Source: an uncultured Lachnospiraceae bacterium
GTDB taxonomy: Bacteria; Bacillota; Clostridia; Lachnospirales; Lachnospiraceae
Reading direction: 5' to 3'
DNA length: 42,245 nucleotides
NCBI GenBank assembly: GCA_910579325.1
Contig: CAJTTU010000023.1
Span: 1-42,245, forward strand
A model generated the notes under the pieces. That model searched no databases. It was not told the origin of the DNA and saw only the letters and a list, made by a program, of their open reading frames with translations. Both the position numbers and the translations under genes were made by a program. Numbering within the stretch: position 1 is the first letter of the stretch; every line of letters starts with the position of its first letter. Below, one piece after another: positions 14,997 to 24,377 of the stretch.

Positions 14997-17900
14997 TTAC
15001 TGTTCCACCACAATCTCCGCCACACTTCCAACCCCTTCCGCTCCCTGTCGTTTCGTGACCACAACTTTTTTCTCAATCCGCTCCTTCAACTCATTCACAT
15101 GGGAAATAATCCCCACCAGACGGCTCCCCTCAGTAAGCCTCAAAAGCGCGTCCATCGCCTGGCTCAGAGCCTCCTCATCCAGCGAACCGAAGCCCTCGTC
15201 TACGAACATGGAATCCAGCCGGACTCCTCCGGCACTGGACTGAATCTCATCTGAGAGTCCCAGGGCCAGCGACAGCGACGCCTGGAAAGTCTCTCCGCCG
15301 GACAGCGTCTTTACGCTGCGCCTGGACCCGTTATAGTGATCGATCACGCAAAGCTCCAGCCCCGCTCCGCTCCGAAGATCCTCGGTCTCCCTGGTCCGCT
15401 CCAGTTCATACTGTCCGCTGCTCATGGCAAGTAATCGCAGATTCGCCCGCCGGAGAATCCTGTCGAAATAAGTCATCTGAACATATGTTTCAAATTTAAT
15501 CCTGGGCTTCTGGGACAGATCGCCGTTGGCCGTTTTCGCAAGCGCTTCCATCCATTTGTACCGTTCTTCCACCTCCGTAATTTCCTTCTGCTTGGTTTTT
15601 ACATTGGAACAAATCCGTTCATTTGTCCGGACCGCCGTCATCTTCTCGTCTCTCTCTGCCGTCAGCCCTTCTTTTTCCTGAGAAAGTATTTCTCTTCTTG
15701 CCCTGGTTTCTTCTTCCGGGAACATTCCTGCTTCCCCGGCTTTCTCGATCTGCTCCTTTAGAACCCTGACTTCCCCCAAAAGACCTTCTCTGCGCTTCCG
15801 GAACGCCGTATAAACCCGTTCTGCCTGCTCCAGATCCTTTTCCAGCCTTTCTTTTTCCGCCTCTTTTTCCGAAATTTTTTTCTGAACCTCTTCTTTCCGT
15901 TCCGCCCGCAACTTTCCGGTTAATTCGGCTATTTTTTCTTTTATACCCTTTCGTTTTTCTTCGCTTCTTGTGATGGAACGCTCAGTCTCCTTCTGCCGTT
16001 CTCCCAGGTCTTTCAACTGTTTTTCTTTCTCAGGAATCTCCCGCTTTAAACGCTCTTTCCGGGCCAGATCTCTCCGTATCTGTTCCAGCTCCCTTTCCAG
16101 AGAACACAGACATCGGGCAAGCATTTCCTCTATGCGGCCCGTCATCCGCCCCCATGCGTCTTCTGGTACGACGACAGCCGACGGATATGTTTCTTTCAGC
16201 GCCGCGTCACAGGCAAAAAGCGTCTGTAAAAATTCCTCCGCCTGCCTGAAAACAGCCGCTGCTTTTCGCGTATCAGCGGCAAGCTGTTCACGCAAATGCT
16301 TTTCCTGACCCAAAAGCCCCGCCGTTCGTTCCTTATTTTCCGCGATCGCCTCCTGCAGCGCTTCCTTTTCTCTGTTCCCCGCGGTTTCCTGCCGGGTCAG
16401 CTCATCGAAGCGCTTTTTCTTTACCCCGGCAAGTTCCAGATATTTCCCGCATTGTTCCAGACGCTTCACAAGATCAGCTTCCATCTCCGTTTCATTTCTC
16501 ATACCATTCGGAAATCCCATCCCGGCCACCGCCGCTTCCCACTGCCTGTCCTTTTCCAGAAGCCGCGCCTCTGCGGCGGCAGCCTCCTTCCGGGCCTTTT
16601 GGTAAACCTCTTCGGTCTCATTTTTTTCCTGTTCTTTCTCCGGAATCTGGTTCCTCAATTGCCGATTCCGCTCTGCCTTCCGTAATTCCGCTTTTTTCTC
16701 TTCTTTTATATTCTCCGCTTTTTCCCTTAACCGGATTTTTCTCTCCCTGATCAGCCTTTGCGGCCCGCCTTCGCCTTCCGCCGCCGTTCCAAAAATCTGA
16801 CGGGCTTTTTCATCGGCCATGCCCTTTAATTTTTCTTCTTCCTCTGTCAAATGGCCCGCGTTTTCACTGAGCCGTTCTGCCGCCGCCTGAATTTTCTCCA
16901 GCCGGCCTCTCTCCTGTTCAAGGGTTTCCCGTTCCGGCGCCATCGGGGGAATCGCTGCCGGATGCGGATGATGCTTCGACCCGCAGACCGGACACGCTTC
17001 TTCCTCCTTCAGATTTCTTGCCAGCATCCCCGCCTGAGCGTCCAGAAAAAGCCGCTCCATCTTTCGATAGGCCGACTCCGTCCGCTCTTTTTCTAAAACC
17101 GCGGTCCGATAGTTTTGCCGTGCCTCTGACAGCTTCTTCCGATGCTCGTCCAGCTGTTTTAACTCCTGTTCCAGCTCCTCAAGAACCTTTTTTTCTTCCG
17201 ACAGTTCCCTCTCTCTTTTTTCCAGACGCAATAATCCGGCGTCGGAACCGGAAAGAAGCTCCTGTTCAGCCTTTAAGCGCGCAAGCGTCTCCGCCTGTTC
17301 TTCCGCCTGCTTTTTTCTCTGTTTCAGTTCGGCGCACAGTTTTTCTTTTCTCTTTTTTCCTTCCTGCCGCTGACCGGAAAGCGTTCTGAAAACAGATAGC
17401 TGTTCTTCCGCTTTCTCCTTCTGATGGCGGCATTCCGCTTCCTCCCCGGCGGCATCGCGAAGCGTTTCCTGCTCCTGTACCCGCGCCTCCTCCGCCTCTT
17501 TCAGCCGTTCCTCCTTCTCCTTTAAATCCTTTCGCGCGGCTTCTTCCTGTTTCTTCCGCTCCGTTATCCTGTCCTGTTCCTCTTCCCCTTTTTCCAGGGT
17601 TTGCTCCGCTTCCCTTAAATCCTCCTCCAGCTTTCGCGCCTTTTCCAGGGCGGCTTCCGTCCCCTCAAGGGTTTTTAGTTGTTCCCGGTCTGCCGCCAGA
17701 GTCTGTTCCAGACTCTGCCGCCGTTTTTCCAGTTCTTCAACACACAGTCTTTCCCGCCGGATGATTTCCTCTTCTTTCCGATCTTCCGTCTGCTCGTTCT
17801 TCAAGCGTTCAAACAATTCCAGACTTTCGGTAAGCGCCTGAATCTGACCCGCAAGCCCTTCTTTCGCTTTCGCGTTCTCTTTGGCTTTCTCATAGGTTTC

Positions 17901-18824
17901 GCCGGCCTGCCGCAATCCCGGCATTTCTTCTTCCAGCAGCGCCTGCTTTTTCGCTAACGCTTCCCGCTGCTCCCTGATCTGATAAATGACTTCGATTCGC
18001 CGGTCTTCCTCCGCGATCTGTCTTTCCCGCTCCCTGATCTCCCTTTCCAGTTTCTCCAGAATTTTCCTGTCCTCGCGGCAAAGTTCTTCCATAAGCGCCA
18101 TCCCGTCGCCGATTCTGCCGTCAAATTTTTCCTTCCCCAGCTCTTTCAGTTTAACGGCCGCCGGCGTATCCGCCCCGCAGATCATTCCGTCCATGTCCTG
18201 ACAGATGCTGCGTTTTAATTCGTCGTATCCTTTCCGCTGCTCCTTCGCCGCGTCCACCAGCTTTTTCTGTATCGCCTGATACGCGCCCGTATGAAAAATC
18301 TGCCGGAAAATCCCCACCCGCTCCTCGGTGCCCGCCAGAAGAAGCTTCTGAAAATCCCCCTGGGCAATCATAGCGATCTGGCCAAACTGTCTCCGGTCCA
18401 GACCGATCAGCTCTGTCACCACTTTCGTCACGGCCCTTGACTGCGTAACCGGCTGCCGCTTATCCGGAAACGTCAAAACCGCGTCCTCTTTCTGCTCCGT
18501 AAAGCCCTCTCCCCTTTTCTTCGGGCGCAGATATCCGGGATTCCGTTTGACCATATACTGTTTTCCGGAATATTCAAATACCAGCTCCACATAGGTAGGC
18601 GTTTCTTTATCGGCATACTTACTGCGAAACATGTCCGCCCTGCGCACGTCGCCGCTGGCTTCTCCGTACAACGCATAGGCAATGGCGTCAAAAATTGTCG
18701 TTTTTCCCGCTCCGGTAACGCCTGTGATCAGGTACAGCCCCTGTCCGCCCAGGCGCGTGAAGTCCAGTTCCGTTTTTTTCGCGTAAGGCCCGAACCCGCT
18801 TATCGTCAGTCTGATCGGTTTCAA
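14997..18824 (-). CDS. sbcC: SbcC, ATPase subunit of the SbcCD nuclease (Rad50 family)
   Basis: SbcC with SbcD cuts hairpins and blocked DNA ends and helps start double-strand break repair. The protein is 1275 residues: N-terminal ATPase half (KPIRLTISGFGPYAKKTELDF and the Walker A GVTGAGKTTIFDAIAYALYG), about 900 residues of Glu/Lys/Arg-rich coiled coil broken by the zinc hook CPVCGSKHH (Cys611 and Cys614), then the ABC signature TLSGGETFQASLSLALGLSDE and Walker B RLDSMFVDEGFGSLDEEAL. I place the start at TTG 18824: GGGAGG lies 6 bases upstream, it follows the sbcD stop by one base, and the protein then starts (M)KPIRLTISG as the family does. An ATG at 18842 lies inside sbcD. Confidence 0.95.
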   Translation of the reverse strand: MKPIRLTISGFGPYAKKTELDFTRLGGQGLYLITGVTGAGKTTIFDAIAYALYGEASGDVRRADMFRSKYADKETPTYVELVFEYSGKQYMVKRNPGYLRPKKRGEGFTEQKEDAVLTFPDKRQPVTQSRAVTKVVTELIGLDRRQFGQIAMIAQGDFQKLLLAGTEERVGIFRQIFHTGAYQAIQKKLVDAAKEQRKGYDELKRSICQDMDGMICGADTPAAVKLKELGKEKFDGRIGDGMALMEELCREDRKILEKLEREIRERERQIAEEDRRIEVIYQIREQREALAKKQALLEEEMPGLRQAGETYEKAKENAKAKEGLAGQIQALTESLELFERLKNEQTEDRKEEEIIRRERLCVEELEKRRQSLEQTLAADREQLKTLEGTEAALEKARKLEEDLREAEQTLEKGEEEQDRITERKKQEEAARKDLKEKEERLKEAEEARVQEQETLRDAAGEEAECRHQKEKAEEQLSVFRTLSGQRQEGKKRKEKLCAELKQRKKQAEEQAETLARLKAEQELLSGSDAGLLRLEKRERELSEEKKVLEELEQELKQLDEHRKKLSEARQNYRTAVLEKERTESAYRKMERLFLDAQAGMLARNLKEEEACPVCGSKHHPHPAAIPPMAPERETLEQERGRLEKIQAAAERLSENAGHLTEEEEKLKGMADEKARQIFGTAAEGEGGPQRLIRERKIRLREKAENIKEEKKAELRKAERNRQLRNQIPEKEQEKNETEEVYQKARKEAAAAEARLLEKDRQWEAAVAGMGFPNGMRNETEMEADLVKRLEQCGKYLELAGVKKKRFDELTRQETAGNREKEALQEAIAENKERTAGLLGQEKHLREQLAADTRKAAAVFRQAEEFLQTLFACDAALKETYPSAVVVPEDAWGRMTGRIEEMLARCLCSLERELEQIRRDLARKERLKREIPEKEKQLKDLGERQKETERSITRSEEKRKGIKEKIAELTGKLRAERKEEVQKKISEKEAEKERLEKDLEQAERVYTAFRKRREGLLGEVRVLKEQIEKAGEAGMFPEEETRARREILSQEKEGLTAERDEKMTAVRTNERICSNVKTKQKEITEVEERYKWMEALAKTANGDLSQKPRIKFETYVQMTYFDRILRRANLRLLAMSSGQYELERTRETEDLRSGAGLELCVIDHYNGSRRSVKTLSGGETFQASLSLALGLSDEIQSSAGGVRLDSMFVDEGFGSLDEEALSQAMDALLRLTEGSRLVGIISHVNELKERIEKKVVVTKRQGAEGVGSVAEIVVEQ

Positions 18825-18825
18825 A

Positions 18826-19968
18826 TTATCCCTCCCGTACATCCTCCAGAAGGTTTGTGATATATTCCTTCTGCATCCTGTTCATCGGCTGATTGTTCTG
18901 CAGCTCGTAAAATTCTTCAAATAATGTCAAAGGCGATTTCTGCTCCACATCCTCTGCGGCTTCAACCGTTCTGCTTTCTCTCGTCCTGCTGTTGTCATAT
19001 TCCAGACGCGTCAGGTTCGGATAAATCACCCGCAGCCTCTGAACGCCGTCCGGTACATCTTCCTCGTCTGTCAATATGATTTTCACATAGTCTTCGGTAT
19101 CCATATTCCGGTAGAAATGTTTCGACATCACTTCTTCATATGTTCCCCGAAGAATACGAAGATCATGGAGCGGTACAAGCGGCGCCGTGTGAAGCTCCAC
19201 CCTCCCCTTTTCTTTCATCTCGATCACAGTAACGGATTTTTCCTGCTCCGCCTCTGAAAATGAATATTTCAACGGCGTCCCGCAATAGCGCACGGTTTCC
19301 CGGCCGACGGACTGAGGGCTGTGAATATGTCCGAGGGCCACATAATCAAAACCGTCGAACACATTCGCATCGATATTGTCTAGTCCGCCCACCAAAATCT
19401 CTTCCGACTCACAGCGTCCGGCACCTGTGACAAACTGATGGGCCGCCAGGACATTCCTCTGTCCCGGGTCCACACCCATGCGGCGGACGGCAAGCTCCAC
19501 CGCCTCCTGATAGCTCTCCGGCAGCTGCGCGTCCGGCTCATTCATTAACGCATGACGGACGACGGCGGGTTTCAGAAAGGGGAGCAAATACACAAACAAC
19601 TCCCCATAACCGTCAGTCAGGCAGATTTTTTCCGCCGTGCCGTCATAAACGGGAGAGACATAGACGCCCCTCCCGCTCATCAGCCGCGCCCCGAAGGCAA
19701 GCCGTTCGGCGGAATCGTGATTGCCGCTTATCACAAACGCCGTCATATTCCGGTCCGCAAGCTCTGTCAGAAACCAGTCGAAAACCTGTACGGCTTCCGC
19801 GGACGGAACCGGTTTGTCATAAACATCGCCCGCCACAAAGACCGCGTCTGCGCGCTCCCGGTCCGCCATGGAAAGAATCTGCTTTAAAATGTACTTTTGA
19901 TCCTCAATCATGGGAAATTCATTGAGCCGTTTCCCAAGATGCAGATCAGAGATATGTAAAAATTTCAT
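18826..19968 (-). CDS. sbcD: SbcD, nuclease subunit of SbcCD (Mre11 family)
   Basis: Metallophosphoesterase exonuclease that works with SbcC. The 380-residue protein shows all nuclease motifs: FLHISDLHLGKRL (motif I), FVAGDVYDKP (II), FVISGNHDSAERL (III), VLAAHQFVTGAG (IV) and VALGHIHSPQ (V). A C-terminal capping region follows. I chose the ATG at 19968, which starts MKFLHISDLH and has GAGGGGG upstream; an ATG at 20010 would add 14 basic residues. It is one base upstream of the sbcC start and 44 bases downstream of the SpoIID-like gene, so it may be co-transcribed with both. Confidence 0.95.
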   Translation of the reverse strand: MKFLHISDLHLGKRLNEFPMIEDQKYILKQILSMADRERADAVFVAGDVYDKPVPSAEAVQVFDWFLTELADRNMTAFVISGNHDSAERLAFGARLMSGRGVYVSPVYDGTAEKICLTDGYGELFVYLLPFLKPAVVRHALMNEPDAQLPESYQEAVELAVRRMGVDPGQRNVLAAHQFVTGAGRCESEEILVGGLDNIDANVFDGFDYVALGHIHSPQSVGRETVRYCGTPLKYSFSEAEQEKSVTVIEMKEKGRVELHTAPLVPLHDLRILRGTYEEVMSKHFYRNMDTEDYVKIILTDEEDVPDGVQRLRVIYPNLTRLEYDNSRTRESRTVEAAEDVEQKSPLTLFEEFYELQNNQPMNRMQKEYITNLLEDVREG

Positions 19969-20012
19969 TGCGGTTCCCCCTCGCTTTTTCTTTCGCTGGT
20001 CTATAGGCACGA

Positions 20013-22388
20013 TCAGTAAAGCTCCTCCAACGAAATCCCTTCGTAAAAAAATGATAAAATATCCTGATAAGACATCCCTGTTTCCGCCATGGCGGCGGCT
20101 CCGTTCTGACTCAGGCCCACGCCATGCCCAAAACCGCCGCCCTGAAACGTGAAGCTTTTGTTTCCCTCTGTGTCCTCCTCCGTATCCACATAGAAAAAGG
20201 TACTGGGAAATGAAGTCATATCGCTTTCCGAACCGTCATTTCTCTCATAAGTCAGCTCTGCGCTGCCCAGCAGATTCCGAACCGGCAGCTGCCCCTGCGC
20301 GTATACGGCAACGCCGTCCCCTCTCAGGATTACTTCGTCCACGCTGCCGCCTTTCAGCCTCTTTACAATCTCAATGGAAGAAACCCTGTCGCCGAACATG
20401 TTCTCCTCATCTCCTCCCTCCTTCTCTATCCGAATCTGCTCCGGGTATCTCTCCAGAAATTCAGGAAGCTTCCGATTTAAAGTATCTGCCAGCTGTTCGG
20501 CCGTCACCGACGTCTTCCACCTGTACCATGGATAAGCGCTGTCATAATCCGGCCCTTTCTGTCCGCCCTCCGCCGCGTTTGCCTGAACCGCGTCGGGATC
20601 GTCAAATCTGGTCCGGAACATCTCCTCAGAGCTGTAATCTGGCTCGCCCTCCCGGCTTCCTCCCTGGGCAAGTTCTTTTACACGGAGATAATCATAATTC
20701 TCCTGCTGATTCGTCCCCCAGATTTCCACATCCTCGGACACGCCCCAGCCGGTAGAATAATAATAGGCCTGAATCGCCTGTTCCTGCCAGAAAGCTACCT
20801 TTCCGTAAGTTTCCTGTACCGCCTGCGTCGTTGTCTTCTGTTCGTTTATATTGTTATATACCTGATAATAAGTACTGTCATCCACATGCGCTCCATATTC
20901 CCGGTAACCGTTGCCCAGAATATGGCGGTACGCATAGCTTCTGGCACAGACGGCTTGGGCTTTCAGCGCATCCATGGGATAGCTGGCCGGCATCTCCGAG
21001 GGTACCACCCGGCAGAGATAGTCTTCCAGAAGCAGATCATTCACCAACAGCATTCCCTCGTCGCCGGCGGTAACCTCCAGCCGTCCTTTATAAGAAGGAT
21101 TTCCCTGGCTGCGGCTGAAACTTACCACCTGCAGCTCTCCGGCATAGCTGTCGCAGGTAATCATCAGCCGCCCCAATCCCAGCCACTCATGGTCCGGCGT
21201 CAGCTCCAGCCGCTCCCCGGCCTGAAAGGTCTGTTCCCAGTCGCCGCAGGTAACCCGAAACGGATCCTGTGAGGTGATCGTCAGATTCTCATGCCAGATC
21301 GACGCGAAATCCTCGTTTTTGATCAGAACTCTGATATTGGACGCCTCCAGCGATTTTACGGTCAGCGCGCCGCAGATCACCCCGTCCGCCACCACGAACT
21401 GCTGATTATCATAGCCGATCAGCACCGCCGATATATCCTGGAGTTCCAGCTTTTCATAAATCTTATACGCCTGAAAATCCTCCGCTACCGGAACCTTTCC
21501 ATAGCCCTCCAGCTCAATATAATCATCTCCCGATGAAAGCACTTTCGCCTGAATACTTTCCCGTTTCAGATCCACCTGACTCACCTGATGGTTCCGGATC
21601 GTCAGATCTGCCAGTACGCCGTTGCAGTTTTCCGGCAGGCCGCTGCCGGGAAACACTCTGTCATAGCCGTAAAAAAACACCTCCAACTGGTCGCCCGTGC
21701 TGCCGGTAATCCACACATTCGGGTACGTAACTTGGTCAGACACCAGCTCAGTCAGGCAGATCAGCTGCCCGTCCTTCACCAGCGTTTCCACCTGGCAGTC
21801 CAGATAAGGATCCAGCGCCAGCCCCTCAAACCAGACCGTCCCCTGGTCCGTCACCGCCTGCCAGTCCTCCAGGCCGGAAATACAGGCCGGCGTCCCCATC
21901 ACCGTATAATTCTGCCGCCTGACGCCGCTGTCCTCGCCCCGTTCTGCCATCCGCTCCAATACGGCGTTATAGGTATCCCACCAGACCTCCTCCGGAACCT
22001 TCGTAAAGGTCAGAATCCGTCCCACAGGGTCAGAAATCAGATCTTTGCAGTCAATCTGATCCAGAAAACGCAATAAAGTTTTATATGTAAGCGGCTCGCC
22101 CGCCTGTTCTAACGATACTGTCTGAGGATCAAACAGATCGTTAGCATACAGCCAGCACATATATCTGGCATACCAGGCCGGTTCTTTCTCTCCGGCAGTC
22201 CATCCGCTGACATCTGTTCCGTCGATACTTTCCTGATCTGTCAGCAGAAGAGCCGCAGCCTTGGCAGCGATCTGATTGGGCACAGGCGTTTTCTTTCCTT
22301 CCTGCCACACCAGAACGCCGGCGGCCGCCGCCAGAAACAACAGCAGCAATGCCGGCGGCAATAACCACCGTTTCCATCTCTTTTTCAT
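20013..22388 (-). CDS. SpoIID/LytB-domain protein with long N-terminal extension
   Basis: The 791-residue protein begins with a basic stretch and one membrane anchor (LLPPALLLLFLAAAAGVLVW, about residues 9-28). Residues about 430-791 carry the SpoIID lytic transglycosylase domain: LLVNDLLLEDYLCRVVPSEMPASYP with the expected catalytic Glu in PSEMP, then ALKAQAVCARSYAYR, YYYSTGWGVSEDVEIWG, and the C-terminal GGFGHGVGLSQNGAAAMA. SpoIID cuts glycan strands during engulfment, but it is normally about 340 residues; here about 400 extra residues precede the domain. That part looks like several beta-rich modules and I do not recognise it. It is probably a vegetative or sporulation wall enzyme related to SpoIID, not SpoIID itself. 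AAAGGGG precedes the start. Confidence 0.85.
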   Translation of the reverse strand: MKKRWKRWLLPPALLLLFLAAAAGVLVWQEGKKTPVPNQIAAKAAALLLTDQESIDGTDVSGWTAGEKEPAWYARYMCWLYANDLFDPQTVSLEQAGEPLTYKTLLRFLDQIDCKDLISDPVGRILTFTKVPEEVWWDTYNAVLERMAERGEDSGVRRQNYTVMGTPACISGLEDWQAVTDQGTVWFEGLALDPYLDCQVETLVKDGQLICLTELVSDQVTYPNVWITGSTGDQLEVFFYGYDRVFPGSGLPENCNGVLADLTIRNHQVSQVDLKRESIQAKVLSSGDDYIELEGYGKVPVAEDFQAYKIYEKLELQDISAVLIGYDNQQFVVADGVICGALTVKSLEASNIRVLIKNEDFASIWHENLTITSQDPFRVTCGDWEQTFQAGERLELTPDHEWLGLGRLMITCDSYAGELQVVSFSRSQGNPSYKGRLEVTAGDEGMLLVNDLLLEDYLCRVVPSEMPASYPMDALKAQAVCARSYAYRHILGNGYREYGAHVDDSTYYQVYNNINEQKTTTQAVQETYGKVAFWQEQAIQAYYYSTGWGVSEDVEIWGTNQQENYDYLRVKELAQGGSREGEPDYSSEEMFRTRFDDPDAVQANAAEGGQKGPDYDSAYPWYRWKTSVTAEQLADTLNRKLPEFLERYPEQIRIEKEGGDEENMFGDRVSSIEIVKRLKGGSVDEVILRGDGVAVYAQGQLPVRNLLGSAELTYERNDGSESDMTSFPSTFFYVDTEEDTEGNKSFTFQGGGFGHGVGLSQNGAAAMAETGMSYQDILSFFYEGISLEELY

Positions 22389-22414
22389 AAACCCCTTTCC
22401 TTTCTATTCGTCCT

Positions 22415-22451
22415 ATAAAAAAGGTATACATGATAGCAACCATGTATACCT
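22415..22451 (-). terminator. Terminator downstream of the candidate 6S RNA
   Basis: Minus strand: AGGTATACATG (22451-22441) and CATGTATACCT (22432-22422) form a perfect 11-bp stem with an 8-base loop, followed by six T. Confidence 0.85.
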
Positions 22452-22469
22452 CTGTTTATCTTTTGTGAA

Positions 22470-22658
22470 GTCCCGGAATGCCGGTTTCCTTTTTTGACGC
22501 CTAGCTTTCGCCAGGTGGGTTTCCGCAAACAGCCTTCTGCCTTCCCCTGAAACGGATATGGGGCCTGACATCCGGATGATGATGTAGGAGTCCCTTATGT
22601 CATAATGTAGGTTCAAAAATAACAGGAAGTGTCGAACACCCCAGGAACATTCTCTCTT
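22470..22658 (-). ncRNA. ssrS: Candidate 6S RNA
   Basis: 6S RNA mimics an open promoter and binds sigma-A RNA polymerase. On the minus strand GAATG (22652-22648) pairs with CATTC (22480-22476), extended by TTCC with GGAA, which closes a rod of about 177 nt, the normal 6S length. Inside it the 5' side has a small GTGT-TCG-ACAC hairpin followed by TTTTTGAACCTAC and AAGGGACTCCTAC, a layout I recall from Firmicutes 6S RNAs (compare GUGUUAGUUGUACAC...UUUUGAACCU in Bacillus). A near-consensus promoter lies upstream and a terminator downstream, and no coding frame fits. The ends are estimates and the identification comes from pattern memory, so a covariance search would decide it. Confidence 0.6.
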
Positions 22659-22741
22659 ACTGTCCGGTACCTTCCATACATGCCCGGCCCTTTTCCGGAT
22701 TCAGAATACCGCCGGGAGCCTGTATGTTTTATCCTTAGGCT

Positions 22742-22770
22742 ATTATACAATAAATGAAAAACCGTTGCAA
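22742..22770 (-). promoter_or_regulatory. Near-consensus sigma-A promoter of the candidate 6S RNA transcript
   Basis: Minus-strand TTGCAA (22770-22765), a 17-base spacer, TATAAT (22747-22742). The transcript would begin near 22735, about 80 bases before the 6S-like core. Those 80 bases hold a strong hairpin (22675-22726). The 180 bases between this promoter and the pdp stop at 22952 show no gene. Confidence 0.8.
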
Positions 22771-22951
22771 GGCCATTTTCATAAGAATTGCTTTCCATCT
22801 CAGCCAATGACGCCCAGTTTTTTACTTTTGTGATTTTTGAGCGTGCCGCTTCACAAACCCAGGCGCAACGGCAGCTACGCTGAGGCCCGGAGAACAGTTC
22901 TGTCAGGAAAACAGACAGGGAGGTTTGCCTGAATATGAACCGGACAGCACA

Positions 22952-24253
22952 CTAAGATATATAAGAAAAAATATGAGAACTGACAGGCGGACATACCGGA
23001 CCAATCCGATAGCAGGCCAGAAGCCTGTCATTCGCCGCCCGCAGCCGTTCTTCACAGGAAGTATGAAGGACTGCCAGCGTATCGCCGATTTCTACACTGT
23101 CCCCGGTTTTTTTGTGCAGAACGATTCCGGCGTCCGGCTGTACGGCATCTTCTTTTTTCTCTCTTCCTGCCCCCAGAAGCATGGCCGCTATGCCGCAGCC
23201 CTGGGCATCCATATGCTCCACATAACCTGCAGCCGGCGCTTTTACCTCCAATGTATACCGCGCCGCAGGCAAAACGAAGGGATCGCTGATCACCGTCTCA
23301 TCTCCGCCCTGGGTTTTCACCATCCGGGCAAAAGTCTCAAGTGCTTTTCCGGAAGTAATCGCTTCTTTCGCCAGTTCCATACACTGCTCTGCATTTCCTT
23401 TTCCGGCCAGTGACAGCATATTCGCCGCCAGCTCTAAACACACCCCGGTAAAATCCTCCGGTCCCTGACCTTTCAGCGTATCGATGGCCTCCCGCACTTC
23501 CAGCGCATTTCCGATCGTCATTCCCAACGGCACGTCCATATCCGTTACCAGCGCCGCCATCCTTTTTCCGGCCCTTTTGCCGATCTCCACCATAACTCCG
23601 GCAAGTTCTTCCGCCTCTTCCCGTGTTTTCATAAAAGCGCCGCTGCCTGTCTTCACATCCAGCAATATGGCGTCGCTGCCGCTGGCCAGCTTTTTACTCA
23701 TAATGGAACTTGCGATCAGCGGAATACTATCCACCGTCGCCGTCACGTCCCGGAGCGCGTACAGCTTCTGATCCGCCGGAACCAGACGCTTTGTCTGCCC
23801 GGCCACGCAGATTCCCACCGAATTTACAATATCGATAAACGCCCGGTCGGACAGGGCGGTACGGAATCCGGGAATAGATTCCAGTTTATCCAGCGTTCCT
23901 CCCGTATGGCCCAGTCCCCGTCCGGACATCTTCGCCACCTTCACGCCCAAAGACGCCACCACAGGGCCGATCACCAGCGTCGTCTTATCGCCCACACCGC
24001 CTGTGCTGTGTTTATCCACCTTACAGCTCTCGATCGCCGAGAGATCCATCATTTCTCCCGATTCAGCCATGGAAAGGGTCAGGTCGCCGATCTCTTCCAT
24101 GGACATCCCCTGAAAACAGACTGCCATCGCCCACGCCGCCATCTGATAATCCGCCACGTCTCCGTTTACAAAGCCATGAATCAGAAAATCGATTTCCTCT
24201 CTGTCAAGATACTCCCCTTTTTTCTTTTTATCGATCAGATCATACGCTCTCAC
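22952..24253 (-). CDS. pdp: Pyrimidine-nucleoside phosphorylase
   Basis: Splits uridine (and thymidine or deoxyuridine) with phosphate to the base and (deoxy)ribose-1-phosphate. The 433-residue protein equals the family length. Motifs: RAYDLIDKKKKGEYLDREEI at the start, the phosphate-binding KVDKHSTGGVGDKTTL, AKMSGRGLGHTGGTLDKLESIPGF (family signature), and KTGSGAFMKT, with a C-terminal barrel-hammerhead-like domain. I place the start at GTG 24253: GGAGG lies 6 bases upstream and the protein then begins as relatives do. It is downstream of the deoB-cdd fusion gene, with 124 bases between, and completes a route from cytidine to uracil and ribose-5-phosphate. Confidence 0.95.
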   Translation of the reverse strand: MRAYDLIDKKKKGEYLDREEIDFLIHGFVNGDVADYQMAAWAMAVCFQGMSMEEIGDLTLSMAESGEMMDLSAIESCKVDKHSTGGVGDKTTLVIGPVVASLGVKVAKMSGRGLGHTGGTLDKLESIPGFRTALSDRAFIDIVNSVGICVAGQTKRLVPADQKLYALRDVTATVDSIPLIASSIMSKKLASGSDAILLDVKTGSGAFMKTREEAEELAGVMVEIGKRAGKRMAALVTDMDVPLGMTIGNALEVREAIDTLKGQGPEDFTGVCLELAANMLSLAGKGNAEQCMELAKEAITSGKALETFARMVKTQGGDETVISDPFVLPAARYTLEVKAPAAGYVEHMDAQGCGIAAMLLGAGREKKEDAVQPDAGIVLHKKTGDSVEIGDTLAVLHTSCEERLRAANDRLLACYRIGPVCPPVSSHIFSYIS

Positions 24254-24377
24254 GTCCGACCTCCTTTTTTCAAAATCGAAACCAATCCGGTATCCTGACA
24301 TGTCGATATCCGGTAAACCCGCGCGGTCCGGCGAAAACCGGACAGGTAAGCCTGGCTAAGTACCGACGCGCCGGCCG

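Noticed and set aside
22413..22807. Two short minus-strand open frames in the pdp-spoIID gap
   Set aside because: No ribosome binding sites or family resemblance; they cross the promoter, candidate 6S RNA and terminator, which explain the region better.
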